Shown one piece after another: positions 33,301 to 43,310 of a stretch of DNA of 64,000 nucleotides. Under the pieces are notes generated by a model, which saw only the letters and a program-made list of their open reading frames with translations, did no database searches and was not told the origin of the DNA. The number at the start of each line of letters is the position of its first letter. The first letter of the stretch is position 1. Position numbers and translations under genes: made by a program. The stretch is from Phialocephala subalpina (taxonomy: Eukaryota; Ascomycota; Leotiomycetes; Helotiales; Mollisiaceae), in contig FJOG01000024.1 in the NCBI GenBank assembly GCA_900073065.1, positions 964,412-1,028,411 of the forward strand, in the 5' to 3' direction.

Positions 33301-33399
33301 CGAGAGTAGATACCACGTATGGCAACTCTAAAGAGAGATAAAGAAACCAAGGCCCCGTTGTAACCATGAACGCCTTCCCGAGTCGAAGTTTTGAGCTGT
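30372..33399. other. Intergenic stretch, no gene seen
   Basis: Three kilobases without a supportable gene. Many short ORFs overlap on both strands. A degenerate repeat lies at about 30876-31080. 31680-32000 is AT-rich. 32740-33400 probably contains the 3' untranslated region of the Scw1-like gene. Confidence 0.5.
30876..31025. repeat. Two diverged tandem copies of a roughly 74-bp unit
   Basis: Copies start near 30876 and 30951 with GTTTGCTCTTCGCTGATAT versus ATTTGCTGTCCGCTGATAT and stay alignable to about TTGATAG. A third partial match (CTTCTCGCTGATAGATG) occurs near 31070. The similarity is moderate; this was judged by eye. Confidence 0.4.
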
Positions 33400-35118
33400 C
33401 TACCTGCCCATCATGTATGCAGGAGGGAAATTGTTATTTGCACCGTTGAGCATAGTCGAGGGTCCTCCAGCGGCCATAGCGCCAGCGAAGACAGGTCCAT
33501 TCCAACCATTGTTGCTTCCAGCAAATGCGGCAGTCGTGTAGTATCCTCCAGCGGTTGTCATCGGACTCATGGCGCTTGAATAACCCGTTCTGTTGGGTGC
33601 GAGTCCTGGAGGGGCTGCAAGGCCAGGTGGGGGTCCACTTGCAGTGCTGAATGAGCCGCCAGGACCACCGACTAAGGTGCCATTCATGCCCTGCATAACA
33701 CCCGGAACGTTTGATGGACCAGGAGAGGTCATGCCTTGGCCGGAACGTACGCCAAGAGGATTCTTGGAAAAGCTCAGACGAATGCCTCCTTTAATGCTGT
33801 TGTGAAGTGGATGTCCGTAAAGTTCATGGAGAGCCTTGGTGGCAAAAGAGACATCCTCGAATTCGACAAAACACATAGGACCATTTTGCTTAGTTCTAAA
33901 GCACAAGCGCTTGTAACCTCGCTGCTTTGAGAACATCGCCTTCAACTCATCCTCGGAAGTATCAATCGGAAGGTTTCCGACGTAAAGAGTATTGCAGGGG
34001 GGATTCTGGTCAGCAGGATTGACGGGAGGAAAATTATGGCGTTGATAGTGCTGACTGCCGAGCTGATAATTGACAGGCGGTCCACCATTGGTCAGGGTTG
34101 GAGACATGGGATTCATACCATGAGGAGTCGCGGTAACGAATGATGAGGAGATCGATGCTGGACCTGCAGCATTATTCGTATTCAGAGATAAGCCGGCCAT
34201 GCGAGAAATGGGAATCTGGGGATTTGTCGGTCGACGTCCTTGGACCGAGGGGCCATTTTCAGCATAAGCCACAGGGTCTTTCAAAAGTTCGCCGGTTTCG
34301 TCGTCGTCGACGGAATCGTTGTTAATGAGAGATTTTCCAGTGATCCGAGAAGGTCCATTCAGATGATTGCCGATAGGGGATTGAGGAGAGAACAAGCTCT
34401 GATAGTGTGCGCTGACTTCAGGATTTGGAAGTTCATTGCCTGAGTAGGCCCCTCCGTTTGTTGGAGACACTCGCTGTGTTGATTGGAACGTGCCGTTATA
34501 CCTTGACGATTGACGAGGGGTTGGTCCGACCGATGAGGCCGATGAAGTCGTCGAGCTTGGTCCAGTTTTTGCGGTATTATCCATAGTATATCGTCGGGAC
34601 GAAGTAGGACTTCCGTAGAGAACCTCGACAATCATTGAGACATCGTCCGCAGCCTTTCCATCAAGCGTGTTCTTAGCCTCGAGGGCTCCCGCATGCGACT
34701 TGAAGCGCAAGATAGCTGATCGAAATCCAGGATCCTCCGACTTCTCAGGCGACAAAACCTCAGCCTCAGTGAACTCCTTAGACCAAACGACCATGTATTT
34801 CAGTTTAGCCTCGGTTATATCCAAAGGTAGTCTTCGAATGAGGACAGAACAAGGACCGGATGTGAATGCGCCCGACGTTTGCGAATTGTTGGCCGATGCC
34901 TCGCTCGCGAAAGCGTTCATGGTGGTCATTGACAGCGACTGATATGTTTGTTGGCCAGCATTGGACGCACGGTAGGCCTGGCCAGGTTGGGAGAAAGCAG
35001 GAGCGTTCATGGCATGCTGCGGTGTATATGTACTTGCGCGATCCGACGCTGATATCCGTTGATACTGGGAACTGGGCGATGTTGTGCTTGCGCTCGTTGG
35101 TGTTTGAACCACGTTCAT
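33400..35118 (-). CDS. RRM RNA-binding protein of the Whi3/Scw1 family (572 aa)
   Basis: The first RRM is near residues 90-170 ([18 protein letters not shown] as RNP2; [18 protein letters not shown] in place of RNP1). The second and best, near 375-450, has [18 protein letters not shown], then [18 protein letters not shown]. The order of a divergent and a canonical RRM with long Ser/Thr/Pro/Asn-rich linkers and a Gly/Pro/Ala/Met-rich tail is that of S. pombe Scw1 and yeast Whi3, cytoplasmic mRNA-binding regulators of cell wall and cell-cycle transcripts. The coding ATG is at 35118, right after GACAGAGGC. A 5' intron ending near CAG 35127 is possible, which would place a further exon or leader upstream. 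The stop is TAG at 33400. Confidence 0.9.
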   Translation of the reverse strand: MNVVQTPTSASTTSPSSQYQRISASDRASTYTPQHAMNAPAFSQPGQAYRASNAGQQTYQSLSMTTMNAFASEASANNSQTSGAFTSGPCSVLIRRLPLDITEAKLKYMVVWSKEFTEAEVLSPEKSEDPGFRSAILRFKSHAGALEAKNTLDGKAADDVSMIVEVLYGSPTSSRRYTMDNTAKTGPSSTTSSASSVGPTPRQSSRYNGTFQSTQRVSPTNGGAYSGNELPNPEVSAHYQSLFSPQSPIGNHLNGPSRITGKSLINNDSVDDDETGELLKDPVAYAENGPSVQGRRPTNPQIPISRMAGLSLNTNNAAGPASISSSFVTATPHGMNPMSPTLTNGGPPVNYQLGSQHYQRHNFPPVNPADQNPPCNTLYVGNLPIDTSEDELKAMFSKQRGYKRLCFRTKQNGPMCFVEFEDVSFATKALHELYGHPLHNSIKGGIRLSFSKNPLGVRSGQGMTSPGPSNVPGVMQGMNGTLVGGPGGSFSTASGPPPGLAAPPGLAPNRTGYSSAMSPMTTAGGYYTTAAFAGSNNGWNGPVFAGAMAAGGPSTMLNGANNNFPPAYMMGR

Positions 35119-38100
35119 GCCTCTGTCACACAAAGAGCTATCGCAGCAGATGCGGCGGTAGGATCAGCGCTCGAGTTGCTTTGGGACGCGCTCGAAGGAC
35201 TCGGTGACGGCAATGATGATATGGGGATGCAGCGATTGTCGCAAGTATCAAAGGCAGCGGGTCGGGACGGGTAGGTTCGCGTGAATAAGGGATTTGCTGA
35301 AGAGACGGGGGAGGGTGGATGCGAAAAGGACGTCGCAATTGTTCGTGAGAGGTGAGCTGTCTTTTTTGGGGGGGTTGAAGAGTGTAATTCAGGTACGCTG
35401 AGTGGCCGTGCGACCCGCGTTCGTTCAATCGCGGGAGTTATATGGAGGTCAAGGGGTGTCGAGCAGCGATCGCAGAGTCGGCAGAGGGTCGCCGAGCGTG
35501 TCCTCGGCAGACTCGATCGTGGATGTCGCGGTGAGGATATAATTCTGAAGGAACGTCGAGAATGTTGTCTCGGGTGTCGAGAATCAGACAGGCAGACTTG
35601 GGCTTCTCGGTCGGAGTGTTTCTGTGGTGGGTGAAATGATGGAGAGAGGTCCCAGTGGAGGTGTGGCAGTGATTGGGCAGGTGAAGAGACGTCGATAAGG
35701 AGCGAGGTAGCAGCGCTAATTCTAGCGTGGAGCTACTGTGCAGGAGGACGAGCGAGGGTTTGCAAAGGCTTGCAAGGGCTGTCGAGTTACAGAACTGGGA
35801 AAAGTACGCCTCCTGCACACCGGCATCCACCCAGACCCTTGTTCCCTGCTTGGCTTGCTGCTTGATGGCCCGTGATGGGAGGAGGACGATGAGGGCCAAG
35901 TTGACTGATGGCCCGAGTGGAGACCACGATAGCAAGTCTGGTCTGGGTCTGGAACCGTGCTGTGGGCTCAACGTGCAGCCCTGAGAGAGCCTCCAAAAAC
36001 TACCTCCGGATCACCGTGGTGATCTTGCCCTCTTGCCCAACTCAATTTGGACAGCAGGACGAACATGTGGTAACTTACTGTCTTGATATTTATTTGACAT
36101 TGGAGACGCCAGCTGAAGCATAAAGGGAGAATTCACACACACACCCCCAAACAAAGACCAAAGCCTCATTATCGCAAGCAATCACAGCGTGATTCCTTTG
36201 AACCTGGACCTCTCTCGGCTTTCGGAAGGGTACTCTTTGATAGCCACGAACGCATGTTGATTCGTTGCCGTAGAACGTGCAAACCATCGAGAGCTCATGC
36301 TCGTTGGTCCATTTTCTCTCGCACGCTATATAATTGCTTGGATGCCTTGGAACGTGGGAAAAGTCCGCGGCCGCCGAATGGATGGTTTTTGCAGCTCGAG
36401 GAGGGGGAGGGAATCATCATAACGGTTGCGCAGTCGAGGTGGGGTGAGGAACATGCTTGTTTTCGGGAATCAGTTGGTATTTCGAGGCGCTGAGAACCTC
36501 CGATGGATGTCTCATCTTCGTTTGGACTTTGGGCATCATCGTTCCTCCCTCCCTCCTTGCGCAACCGTACTTATCTTCAAGGGGACCGTCTTTTAACTCT
36601 ACTAAAAGTTGCGACGACCAGGAAAGAACAAGGGATGCGGCGAGGATGTCGATAGCTACTGCCCGAGAAGTCGTAGAACAATCAAGTTATATCGTCCCCC
36701 CTCTCCCGTCTCTGGCACGGTGATAAGCCGAGTGGCAACGGCTGCAAGACGGGTCCGTTTGTGGTTACGGGAAACGATGCAGGAGGATCTCGGTCATCGG
36801 CTGTGACAGGATGGGGTTCCTTTTTGCTTTCTCCTATGTTACACACACCTATCAGTCCTCGCAGATAGTGCACATAAAATGCGAACTCCCTCGAGGATCT
36901 CAAAAAGATCTATTGGTGCAATGGTGAGATCCAGGGTTCACGACGGCTAAAGCCTATGCCTATTTGGGATCTGATGCTCTGGTAAATGCAGGACTCGAGA
37001 GTTGTCTCAGATTAAGGTCGAATGAAAGTTCCGCCAGAGGTCGGAGGCATTGATATCGCTCTCCTCTGGTGACGGTACTTGGGACTCTTGCGGGCGAGCA
37101 CATGGCAGATCTCCCATGCCTGGAATGGGAAAGTGACTGCTCGATTCCGAGAAAAGGACCCCCGATTCCGATTGCGACTCTGAGGCGCTCTGCCCCGTGT
37201 GCTGCGGGACTCAATTTCATATGACATGATCTGACATTTGTCTGTCTGATAGCGGGGATATCATATGAAGAGCACCGTGTGCACGCGAGCCTGAGGGTTC
37301 CGTGCAGACTTTACTTTTGACAAGTTGCATCCCTCTTTGCAGTTCTCCACAGGCCCTTGCACTTGCACTTGCACTTGCACGTTGATTATCAGGGAGGGAT
37401 GGCACGGAACTTCGAGCTACTGCTTACGATATCAGGGCGAGCATGGATCAGGGCGTGAACAGCGGAAGGCCTCTTGAGTGGCCGGAACCATGCATTCTTC
37501 CCCCCTCGAGCTAAACAGGGGCGATGGATTTGGGTTAGAGGGGCGCAGCCCACCAAGCTGGCGGATACATCTTGCTGCTGCTCTGCTTTGGCTGTTGGCA
37601 CTCAAGCTGAAGGAACAGGTGAAGGATCGGCAGTTCGAGAACGTGGCAGTTTTTCCGACACAACCCTCACCGTCCATCGCAGCGACGTTTTATCCGTGAT
37701 GCTCTTGGGGGCTTGGTAACTGAGCCTTTTGGGGGGTGGGGTCGAGCTTCCAAGACGTCACTCAGGAGGAGTCCTCTGTGGAAGGGTTGTTTGCTTCTCG
37801 GAGGGCAGCCATTCGCAGTCGCACGATTCCCTGCATGATTCCTGTGCATCTGCGCTGCAGCGACTGCAGCAGCATACACTGAAGCTCTTGTGTAAGAAGA
37901 ACCCAGCCATCGATTCGAGTTGGTGGTGCGAAGACGATAGGGCCATAACCGTGCTCCTCCAGAATCTGGTACCTACTGTACCTCACGTCCTCCACTCCGC
38001 GGAAAGCTTCCTTCGCGAGAAAGTATATTCCGAGCTTTTTCTGTCAGACGATACTTCCCAGATCGGATAGCTCCCGTGCGTCATCCAAGACAGGACAAAA

Positions 38101-38913
38101 GAAGGGAGAAATCGCACTCATCACCTTCTCCATCTCCACAACCGATCCCCCGGAGCGGGTTGAAACATTTCATCTCATCACTCCCAGAAATTCAAAAGGT
38201 GGCCTCTCCTCACAAGGCTGTGTCTTCACCTTAATATGAGAACAACCGTAATTCATAACAGCTCGATGCATGCGCTGGCTGTGGCTTTTTCAGATGACTT
38301 GATAGTTGCTACAATTGACCAACCATACGCACTGGTCTAATGCAGGCATTCGCACTCCCGGCTCGCCAGTCACATAGCCGCGAAAGTATAGTTACGGGAC
38401 TTTTTAACTGGCACATGAAACGATTAGTGCTTATGTTGGCGCTGTATCGAGATTGTCTCATCGGTATTTGGGGGGCGACGTGAGGGTTGGGTGGGCGGGG
38501 GTTCCGTCATGTGATTCTGGCTTGAGCCGCAATTATACAGAGCCTCTTTGCTTGATAGGTGACTTTTGAAAAGGAAAATAAACCAGTAGTGAAATCAACC
38601 CCGGATCGTCAATTACCCACAAGCCCCAAAATCACCCAGACACTTGGACAATGAAAATAACTTTGCACGTGACTCGCGTCCTCTTCGTGCCTATTGTGCT
38701 ACCAGAACTCTTTGTCTGGGTTACTACAACATGGCTGAAATGCTTTCTCACAAAGACTTAATACTTAGAAAGAAACTTTAATGTCTTTCAGGGTCTCACT
38801 ACTTCCAGAAACACCAACTGCACTCCCTCCACCACAGTCCTTCGATTCATCCCCAACTTCTAGAGATCCACGTTCTTCCTCGGGCCATTAGCCGAAACTA
38901 GGGACAATTTGTA
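35119..38913. other. Long non-coding stretch upstream of the Scw1-like gene
   Basis: About 3.8 kb without a supportable protein gene. It has CT/GA-rich tracts at 35290-35370 and 36540-36560 and a (CTTGCA)4 microsatellite at 37356-37380. Such a length suits a complex promoter and a long spliced 5' leader for the RRM gene, but I found no decisive intron pair. 37600-38060 has overlapping plus-strand ORFs without family resemblance. Confidence 0.45.
37356..37380. repeat. Microsatellite (CTTGCA)4
   Basis: Four exact tandem hexamers, starting right after CAGGCC in the non-coding stretch upstream of the Scw1-like gene. Confidence 0.85.
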
Positions 38914-39072
38914 CGAAAGGGGGTTGCAAGAAATCACCGACACCCCCCTTGTTTCTGCCACACCACTTTAGGAAATTTGCGGGGAATATCGCTGGATTCG
39001 ATGTGGTTCTATGGGCAGCTGATCCCACCGCCTACATGGGGGGTGTCGATGATTTCTTGCAACCCCCTTTCG
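38914..39072. mobile_element. 159-bp inverted-repeat MITE with TA flanks
   Basis: The left end CGAAAGGGGGTTGCAAGAAA is matched in inverted orientation at the right end over about 36 bp with one or two mismatches. TA flanks both ends (38912-38913, 39073-39074). The size, the lack of coding capacity and the TA duplication make this a Tc1/mariner-type MITE. It ends 48 bp before the tRNA-Gly sequence. Confidence 0.8.
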
Positions 39073-39135
39073 TACTTACTACCATAGGTTTAAATAAGCA
39101 AACCGGCATCCAATAACAAAGCTTCCGTGGTCCAA

Positions 39136-39187
39136 GTAAGCCTATAACGCATCCTCACAGCAAGAGTTATCACTAACAAACTCGCAG
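39136..39187 (+). other. 52-nt GT-AG intron-like insertion in the tRNA D loop
   Basis: It starts GTAAGCC, has the branch-site consensus CACTAAC ten bases before the end and ends CGCAG. It splits the A box of the tRNA promoter (TGGTCCAA | TGG). Size and signals match the protein-gene introns of this window. Confidence 0.75.
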
Positions 39188-39197
39188 TGGTTAGGAT

Positions 39198-39247
39198 GTA
39201 AGTACTACAGGCATCATGAAAGCTGAGCTTTCACTAATAATTAATAG
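39198..39247 (+). other. 50-nt GT-AG intron-like insertion between D arm and anticodon arm
   Basis: It starts GTAAGTAC, has CACTAAT nine bases before the end and ends AATAG. It is alignable with the 52-nt insertion upstream (shared GCATC, AGC, GAG and TCACTAA in the same order; about 60-65% identity by eye), so the two probably share an origin. Confidence 0.75.
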
Positions 39248-39314
39248 TCCACCCTTCCATGCATATGTTAGGTGGAGGTTCGTGTTCGATTCACGGCGGT
39301 TGCACTCCAATATC

Positions 39315-39326
39315 TTTTTTTTTTTT
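39315..39326 (+). terminator. RNA polymerase III terminator (T12)
   Basis: Twelve consecutive T residues begin 10 bases after the discriminator base of the tRNA-Gly sequence, as expected for a Pol III transcription unit. Confidence 0.75.
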
Positions 39327-39527
39327 CTTTGCCGACTTCACCTGAGTAGGTCTTCCTTTTTGCAGTTTGTTCAAGCCGAATGTGCCGGAACTTTATGGCT
39401 GTCTTGGCCCGAAGTGCTTGCCCTAAGAGGATAGTTGGACCCACAGGTGGGGGGGTTGAGGGGCCCTTCCAGCGTTTGGGTATGTAGGCGAGAGCTTGCT
39501 TTTACCCCACGAACCCGAAATATCGTA

Positions 39528-39748
39528 CGGAAGGGGGTTGCCATAACTGATGCAACCGACAAGGGTCCTCGAGACCTTGTAAACCACAATAAAATGATAT
39601 ATTTTGAACGAAAAAGTTCCAGATAATCAAAGAGCTAAAACATAGCTACATTTGAGTATCATTTTCGTAGATTTTAAGTTAAAACTAGTATAGCTGCAAA
39701 GGAACAAAGAATTTTATCGGTTGCATCAATTATGGCAACCCCCATCCG
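39528..39748. mobile_element. 221-bp inverted-repeat MITE with TA flanks, related to the 38914 element
   Basis: The left end CGGAAGGGGGTTGCCATAAC is matched in inverted orientation at the right end over about 34 bp with three mismatches. TA flanks both ends (39526-39527, 39749-39750). Its tip (CGRAAGGGGGTTGC) is shared with the 159-bp element on the other side of the tRNA. It has no coding capacity and an AT-rich interior. Confidence 0.8.
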
Positions 39749-40086
39749 TACCTGCACCGTCAAGCTCGCTCCTTCAACGAAAGAACACACCTTCCTAAGC
39801 TCGTTTGAGCTCAAAAGCTCCCTCTTGCTACTACATGTCGTCGAGGTCGAGTACGAACAATAGCGGCCGATCGGCTCTCGCTTCCCCCTTTCCTCTAGCG
39901 CAGTCGAGAACACTATGAAGTAATAACCGTCTGTCAACTCTTACGTTTTTCAGTCCTAGCTGCACGCAATTTCATCTTTTTCTCGATGTTTGATACTTTT
40001 CTAGATTTTCTTCTTTCGCATTGCTTCATTGTTCCTTCTTGCTGTTTTTGATTGAAGCTTCCTTCCTTTTGTTTCTTATCGTTATC
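39749..40086. other. Promoter region of the PQ-loop gene
   Basis: A long pyrimidine-rich tract (about 39950-40080) directly precedes the ATG at 40087, as in many fungal promoters. Nothing else was seen. Confidence 0.5.
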
Positions 40087-41647
40087 ATGGCCCCGCAAAC
40101 GAGCATCCCTGTGGTAAGCTCCCGCTCAAACATTGTCATGATGCGTTGATTCTAAGTTTTGTTGTAGGCGGCGAATGTTCTTGGGGTAAGTAACATCCAA
40201 ATCAGTATTGGACTATTTGTTAAAGTGGAATGCTAGACAATAGGAACAGGTACGTTCTACTATTGTACGACTTTGTGCGACGCTAATTCAAAATCTCAGT
40301 GTAGGTCACTTCCTCTAGATTCTTGCTGCAGGCTAACATTGCCAAGTTTGTGGTGTGTTCAAGTGAGTTTTCCTTCATCGTTTGAACATTCAGGCAGGTC
40401 TTAACACCTCTCTTCTCAATTCTCTCGATTTGGTGTTCCCAGTCTTCAACCAAGTTGATGAAAGTGGGGGCCAGCGCACCCAATTGCCTTTGCATACCTG
40501 CCAATGTTCTCCATGCTAACAATTACAGTTAATTCCCCAGTGAGCATCGGACCTTCGGGACCAAGCTACTCATCCTAATTTGGTATTCCAGAATATGGAC
40601 CAACTACAGAACGAAGACCACGGAGGGCTTGCCTGGAATTATGATGCTCATGTGGGCAATCTGTAAGTCCGCAAAGCATGCTGCCACCTGAGCCACCTCT
40701 TTTCTGACTTCTCTAGGTGCTATTCCATTTGGAGCATATTCGATAGCTCAGGTCAGACTCTATTCTCGTTTGATGGTTTCTATACTGAGTCTAGAAGAAT
40801 TTCAACATACCAATCCAAGTTCAGCCTCAGTGCTTCGGAACCTTCTGTCTCATCAGCTGGGGTCAGACTTTGATCTATCATGAGTGAGAGATCTCTCGAA
40901 TGCCCGTGGAAGTCTCTGACGTTGTCCAGTGAATGGCCTGTATGGAAAGCGACAACAATTGGAGTCATAATGTGGGCTGCATTCGGTGGAGCAGAAGCAG
41001 CTCTGATCTTGACCTTGCGAGTAAGTCTCCCTAAATTCTTCAACCCCGTTTCATTGCTCACGATTGCAGCCATTATACGACCGAGGTATCGAATTTCCTA
41101 TGATCATCCTTGGCGTGATAGCCAGCATCCTCCTCGCTATCGGTCTCCTCCCACCCTACTTCGAGATCTGGAAACGTCGCGGAAGAGTCATCGGCATCAA
41201 CTGGGTACTTTGCTCCTTCCCACCAACAATTCCCAGTCTAACCAGCCCAGATATTCCTCACAATCGACTGGTCAGGAGCATTCTTCTCCCTGATGGCTCT
41301 CGGTACGTCTCCTCCCGTCCTTCTGATCCTCTCATCCAAGAAACTGACAAAATTCCACAGTGGCACAAAACACATTTGATGTCCTAGGAGGCGTTCTCTA
41401 CATCATCTGTGTCTTCCTCGAAGCTGGGATCTTCGTCTGTCATCTGATCTGGATGTTCAGGACTCGCGAGATTCGTGCGCAAGCAAAAGCTGAAGGGAAG
41501 ACGTTCGATGATGCTGCGAAGGAGTGTGAGGAGCAAGACGTCGAATTCAAGTTTTCTGAAAGAGAGATCAGGATGCCTGGGTGGAGGAAGAAGAAGGATG
41601 CGGGGGGTGTTATATGCGGTGATGTTGAGATTGGGAAAGGTGCGTGA
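40087..41647 (+). CDS. PQ-loop repeat membrane protein, 12 exons, possible one-base frameshift in exon 4
   Basis: Exons by consensus: 40087-40113, 40168-40185, 40237-40249, 40347-40362, 40529-40539, 40592-40662, 40717-40751, 40798-40883, 40930-41020, 41070-41204, 41251-41302, 41361-41647. The first PQ motif is QLIPQ|IWTNYRTK and the second LLPPYFEIWKRRGRVIGIN, the paired motifs of this seven-helix family (Ypq/PQLC2 and related transporters, vacuolar/lysosomal cationic amino acids in known members). The body has MMLMWAICAIPFGAYSIAQ, QPQCFGTFCLISWGQTLIYH and TIDWSGAFFSLMALVAQNTF, and the tail is hydrophilic. Exons 1-6 sum to 156 nt, but exon 7 requires 157, so one base is missing, most likely in exon 4 where VCWCVQ is expected. 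This is either a mutation, an assembly error or a missed splice variant. Confidence 0.75.
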
Positions 41648-42668
41648 TTTTGGAACTTGGTCATCTGCATTTTCAAATCTCCCAACCTTTCCTGGACTTT
41701 CGTGGCTTGAATGTATTGAAAATGATTCTCCTTGGTCAAGAGTGGGACGGCAGACCGAGAGTCTCTTCGCAACTCAAGATTGTCGTCTCTCGATTGCCAA
41801 GGCAAATCTGGGAGATTGAAAACGCTGATGATTGAGATGAGATCGATACTCTTGGTGCTCGGCTGATGGCATCTACAGACTTGAAAGTTACGGATTGAAC
41901 CCCACCTCTAGAGAGCAACGACCCGCCGAGAAGAGACGAAAAGCTCGCCAGCAAGATGATGAGAAGAATCAACCAAAGCTCAGCCTAAACATCCGAGCTT
42001 CCTTCCTCAGATTCAGAGGAAAGGAGCAATGCACTTCGCAGTAAAAATTGCTACGGATATCTTGCAGCTGTGCCTCGATTGAGGATAAACAAACGTGTAG
42101 CTCGATTAGAGAATCAGAGATCGTTATAAACAAGTACTAAATTCAGCGGAGCCTGTGGACTGAAAGCGCAAGGCCGTCCGAAGCATTGACAGTCTTCAAT
42201 ATCCAAAAGTCTCGGGTTAGAATACCACCGGAGTTTAATGCAGCGAGCATTCAAACTCATAGCTGAGTTTGTTACCCATCCTTCTTTCCTCCTCCACCAG
42301 CTCCAAGGGTGCCTATCTGCTTGAGATGTCTCTCGTCCTCTTCCTTGTTTTGCTCTTTCCGGGCAGGCACGGCCACGTTTATTGCCTAGGCGAGTCCATG
42401 TCCACACCCCTTCCCAGAGTCAAAACATCTTCACGATCATCAACATTCTGGCGTTCTGTCTCCATAGCCAATCAGTAGCTGCAATCACAAGCTCCAATAT
42501 CTGAGAAATCAGAACAAGTCGGATATCATATGCCTTCGTTGTCAAGATAGCCAAGACTTTGACCTCCGCGATGTGATGAGCTACTAGCAAGAACACCCGT
42601 AACATGCAACACTTCTATTTTATGCACATTGCCTCCTTACACTTGGCTTGAGATCCCCAATTAATCTT
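41648..42668. other. Intergenic stretch, no gene seen
   Basis: This is the 3' flank of the PQ-loop gene. ORFs on both strands overlap and show no family resemblance. Confidence 0.5.
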
Positions 42669-42985
42669 CTAAGCGTCCTCTAGGTCATCCTCATCGAATT
42701 CTTCCCCGTCTATAGTTAACCTCTTATCTTCATAGCACAAGACGTATTTATAGGGCGATTTCCCCTTTATAACATGGTCGAGAAAAACCTCGGAGGGATT
42801 TTCAATTGGATTAATGAATTGTTGTTGAGAAGATATCTCTCTCGATGGGGGCTCAACTAAGAAAGGACTGTCTACCAGGCAAGGCGCTGTGATAAGACAT
42901 CCCAAGGCTCTCTGTCGGGCAACAACAAGGCTCGTCGCCCGGGCTTGCAGCGTGACTGCTCGGAGCTCTCTGTGGTTTCGCTAAA
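42669..42985 (-). other. Unassigned open frame of about 105 codons
   Basis: The frame is open from 42985 to TAA 42669, with the first Met only in its middle part. It encodes FLDHVIKGKSPYKYVLCYED and ends in an acidic tail, DGEEFDEDDLEDA. The composition looks protein-like, but I recognise no family and no splice partner upstream. It may be a C-terminal exon or a relic. Confidence 0.25.
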
Positions 42986-43310
42986 ACAGCACACGTTTAT
43001 TGGAAGACTTGTGACGTTTCCATTGGCACAATGAAATGCTTCTCTGCTTCTCGTAATCCACTACACTTGCGTTGCATTTTCCTTTTCGAAGGTGTGTTCC
43101 GTGGCCTGACCGCGCCAAAATCGAGGTAGTCTTGAATCGAGCGTGAGTCTCCACTTCACTGCTCGGCAAGAAGTAGAACCGGCTTCTGCTGCCATGAAAG
43201 ATGGATCTGGCACAAAATGATATCGAGAATGGTTTCAGCGTTGAACAAAGTATATCCCAGAGTATCCACGTCCTTCAGTCGTCACCGGCTAAGGTCCTAT
43301 ATCAGCAGCA

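Larger units (their letters stand above)
39121..39304 (+). tRNA. tRNA-Gly(UCC) interrupted by two spliceosomal-type introns plus a canonical tRNA intron
   Basis: Segments 39121-39135, 39188-39197, 39248-39259 and 39270-39304 together form a 72-nt tRNA. Pairing: D stem GTCC/GGAT (4 of 4 with one G-U), 8-nt D loop, anticodon stem CCACC/GGTGG (5 of 5), loop CTTCCAA with anticodon UCC, 4-nt variable loop, T stem TCGTG/CACGG (one U-G), loop TTCGATT, discriminator A. The acceptor stem GCTTCCG/CGGTTGC pairs at 5 of 7, with two adjacent U-U mismatches. The 10-nt insert TGCATATGTT (39260-39269) lies after position 37, the normal nuclear tRNA intron site. Two further insertions, 52 and 50 nt, split the D loop and the junction before the anticodon stem. 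A 12-T Pol III terminator follows. It is either a pseudogene or a tRNA needing unusual processing. Confidence 0.8.

Noticed and set aside
35138..35971. Minus-strand ORFs upstream of the Scw1-like gene as an N-terminal extension
   Set aside because: They are not in phase with the RRM protein through any clear intron and lack family resemblance; more likely 5' leader and promoter.
39136..39247. Reading the two tRNA insertions as ectopic tRNA introns cut by the tRNA endonuclease
   Set aside because: They have complete spliceosomal signals (GTAAG donor, CACTAAC/T branch site, AG acceptor) and I see no bulge-helix-bulge pairing around their borders. Not fully excluded without RNA data.
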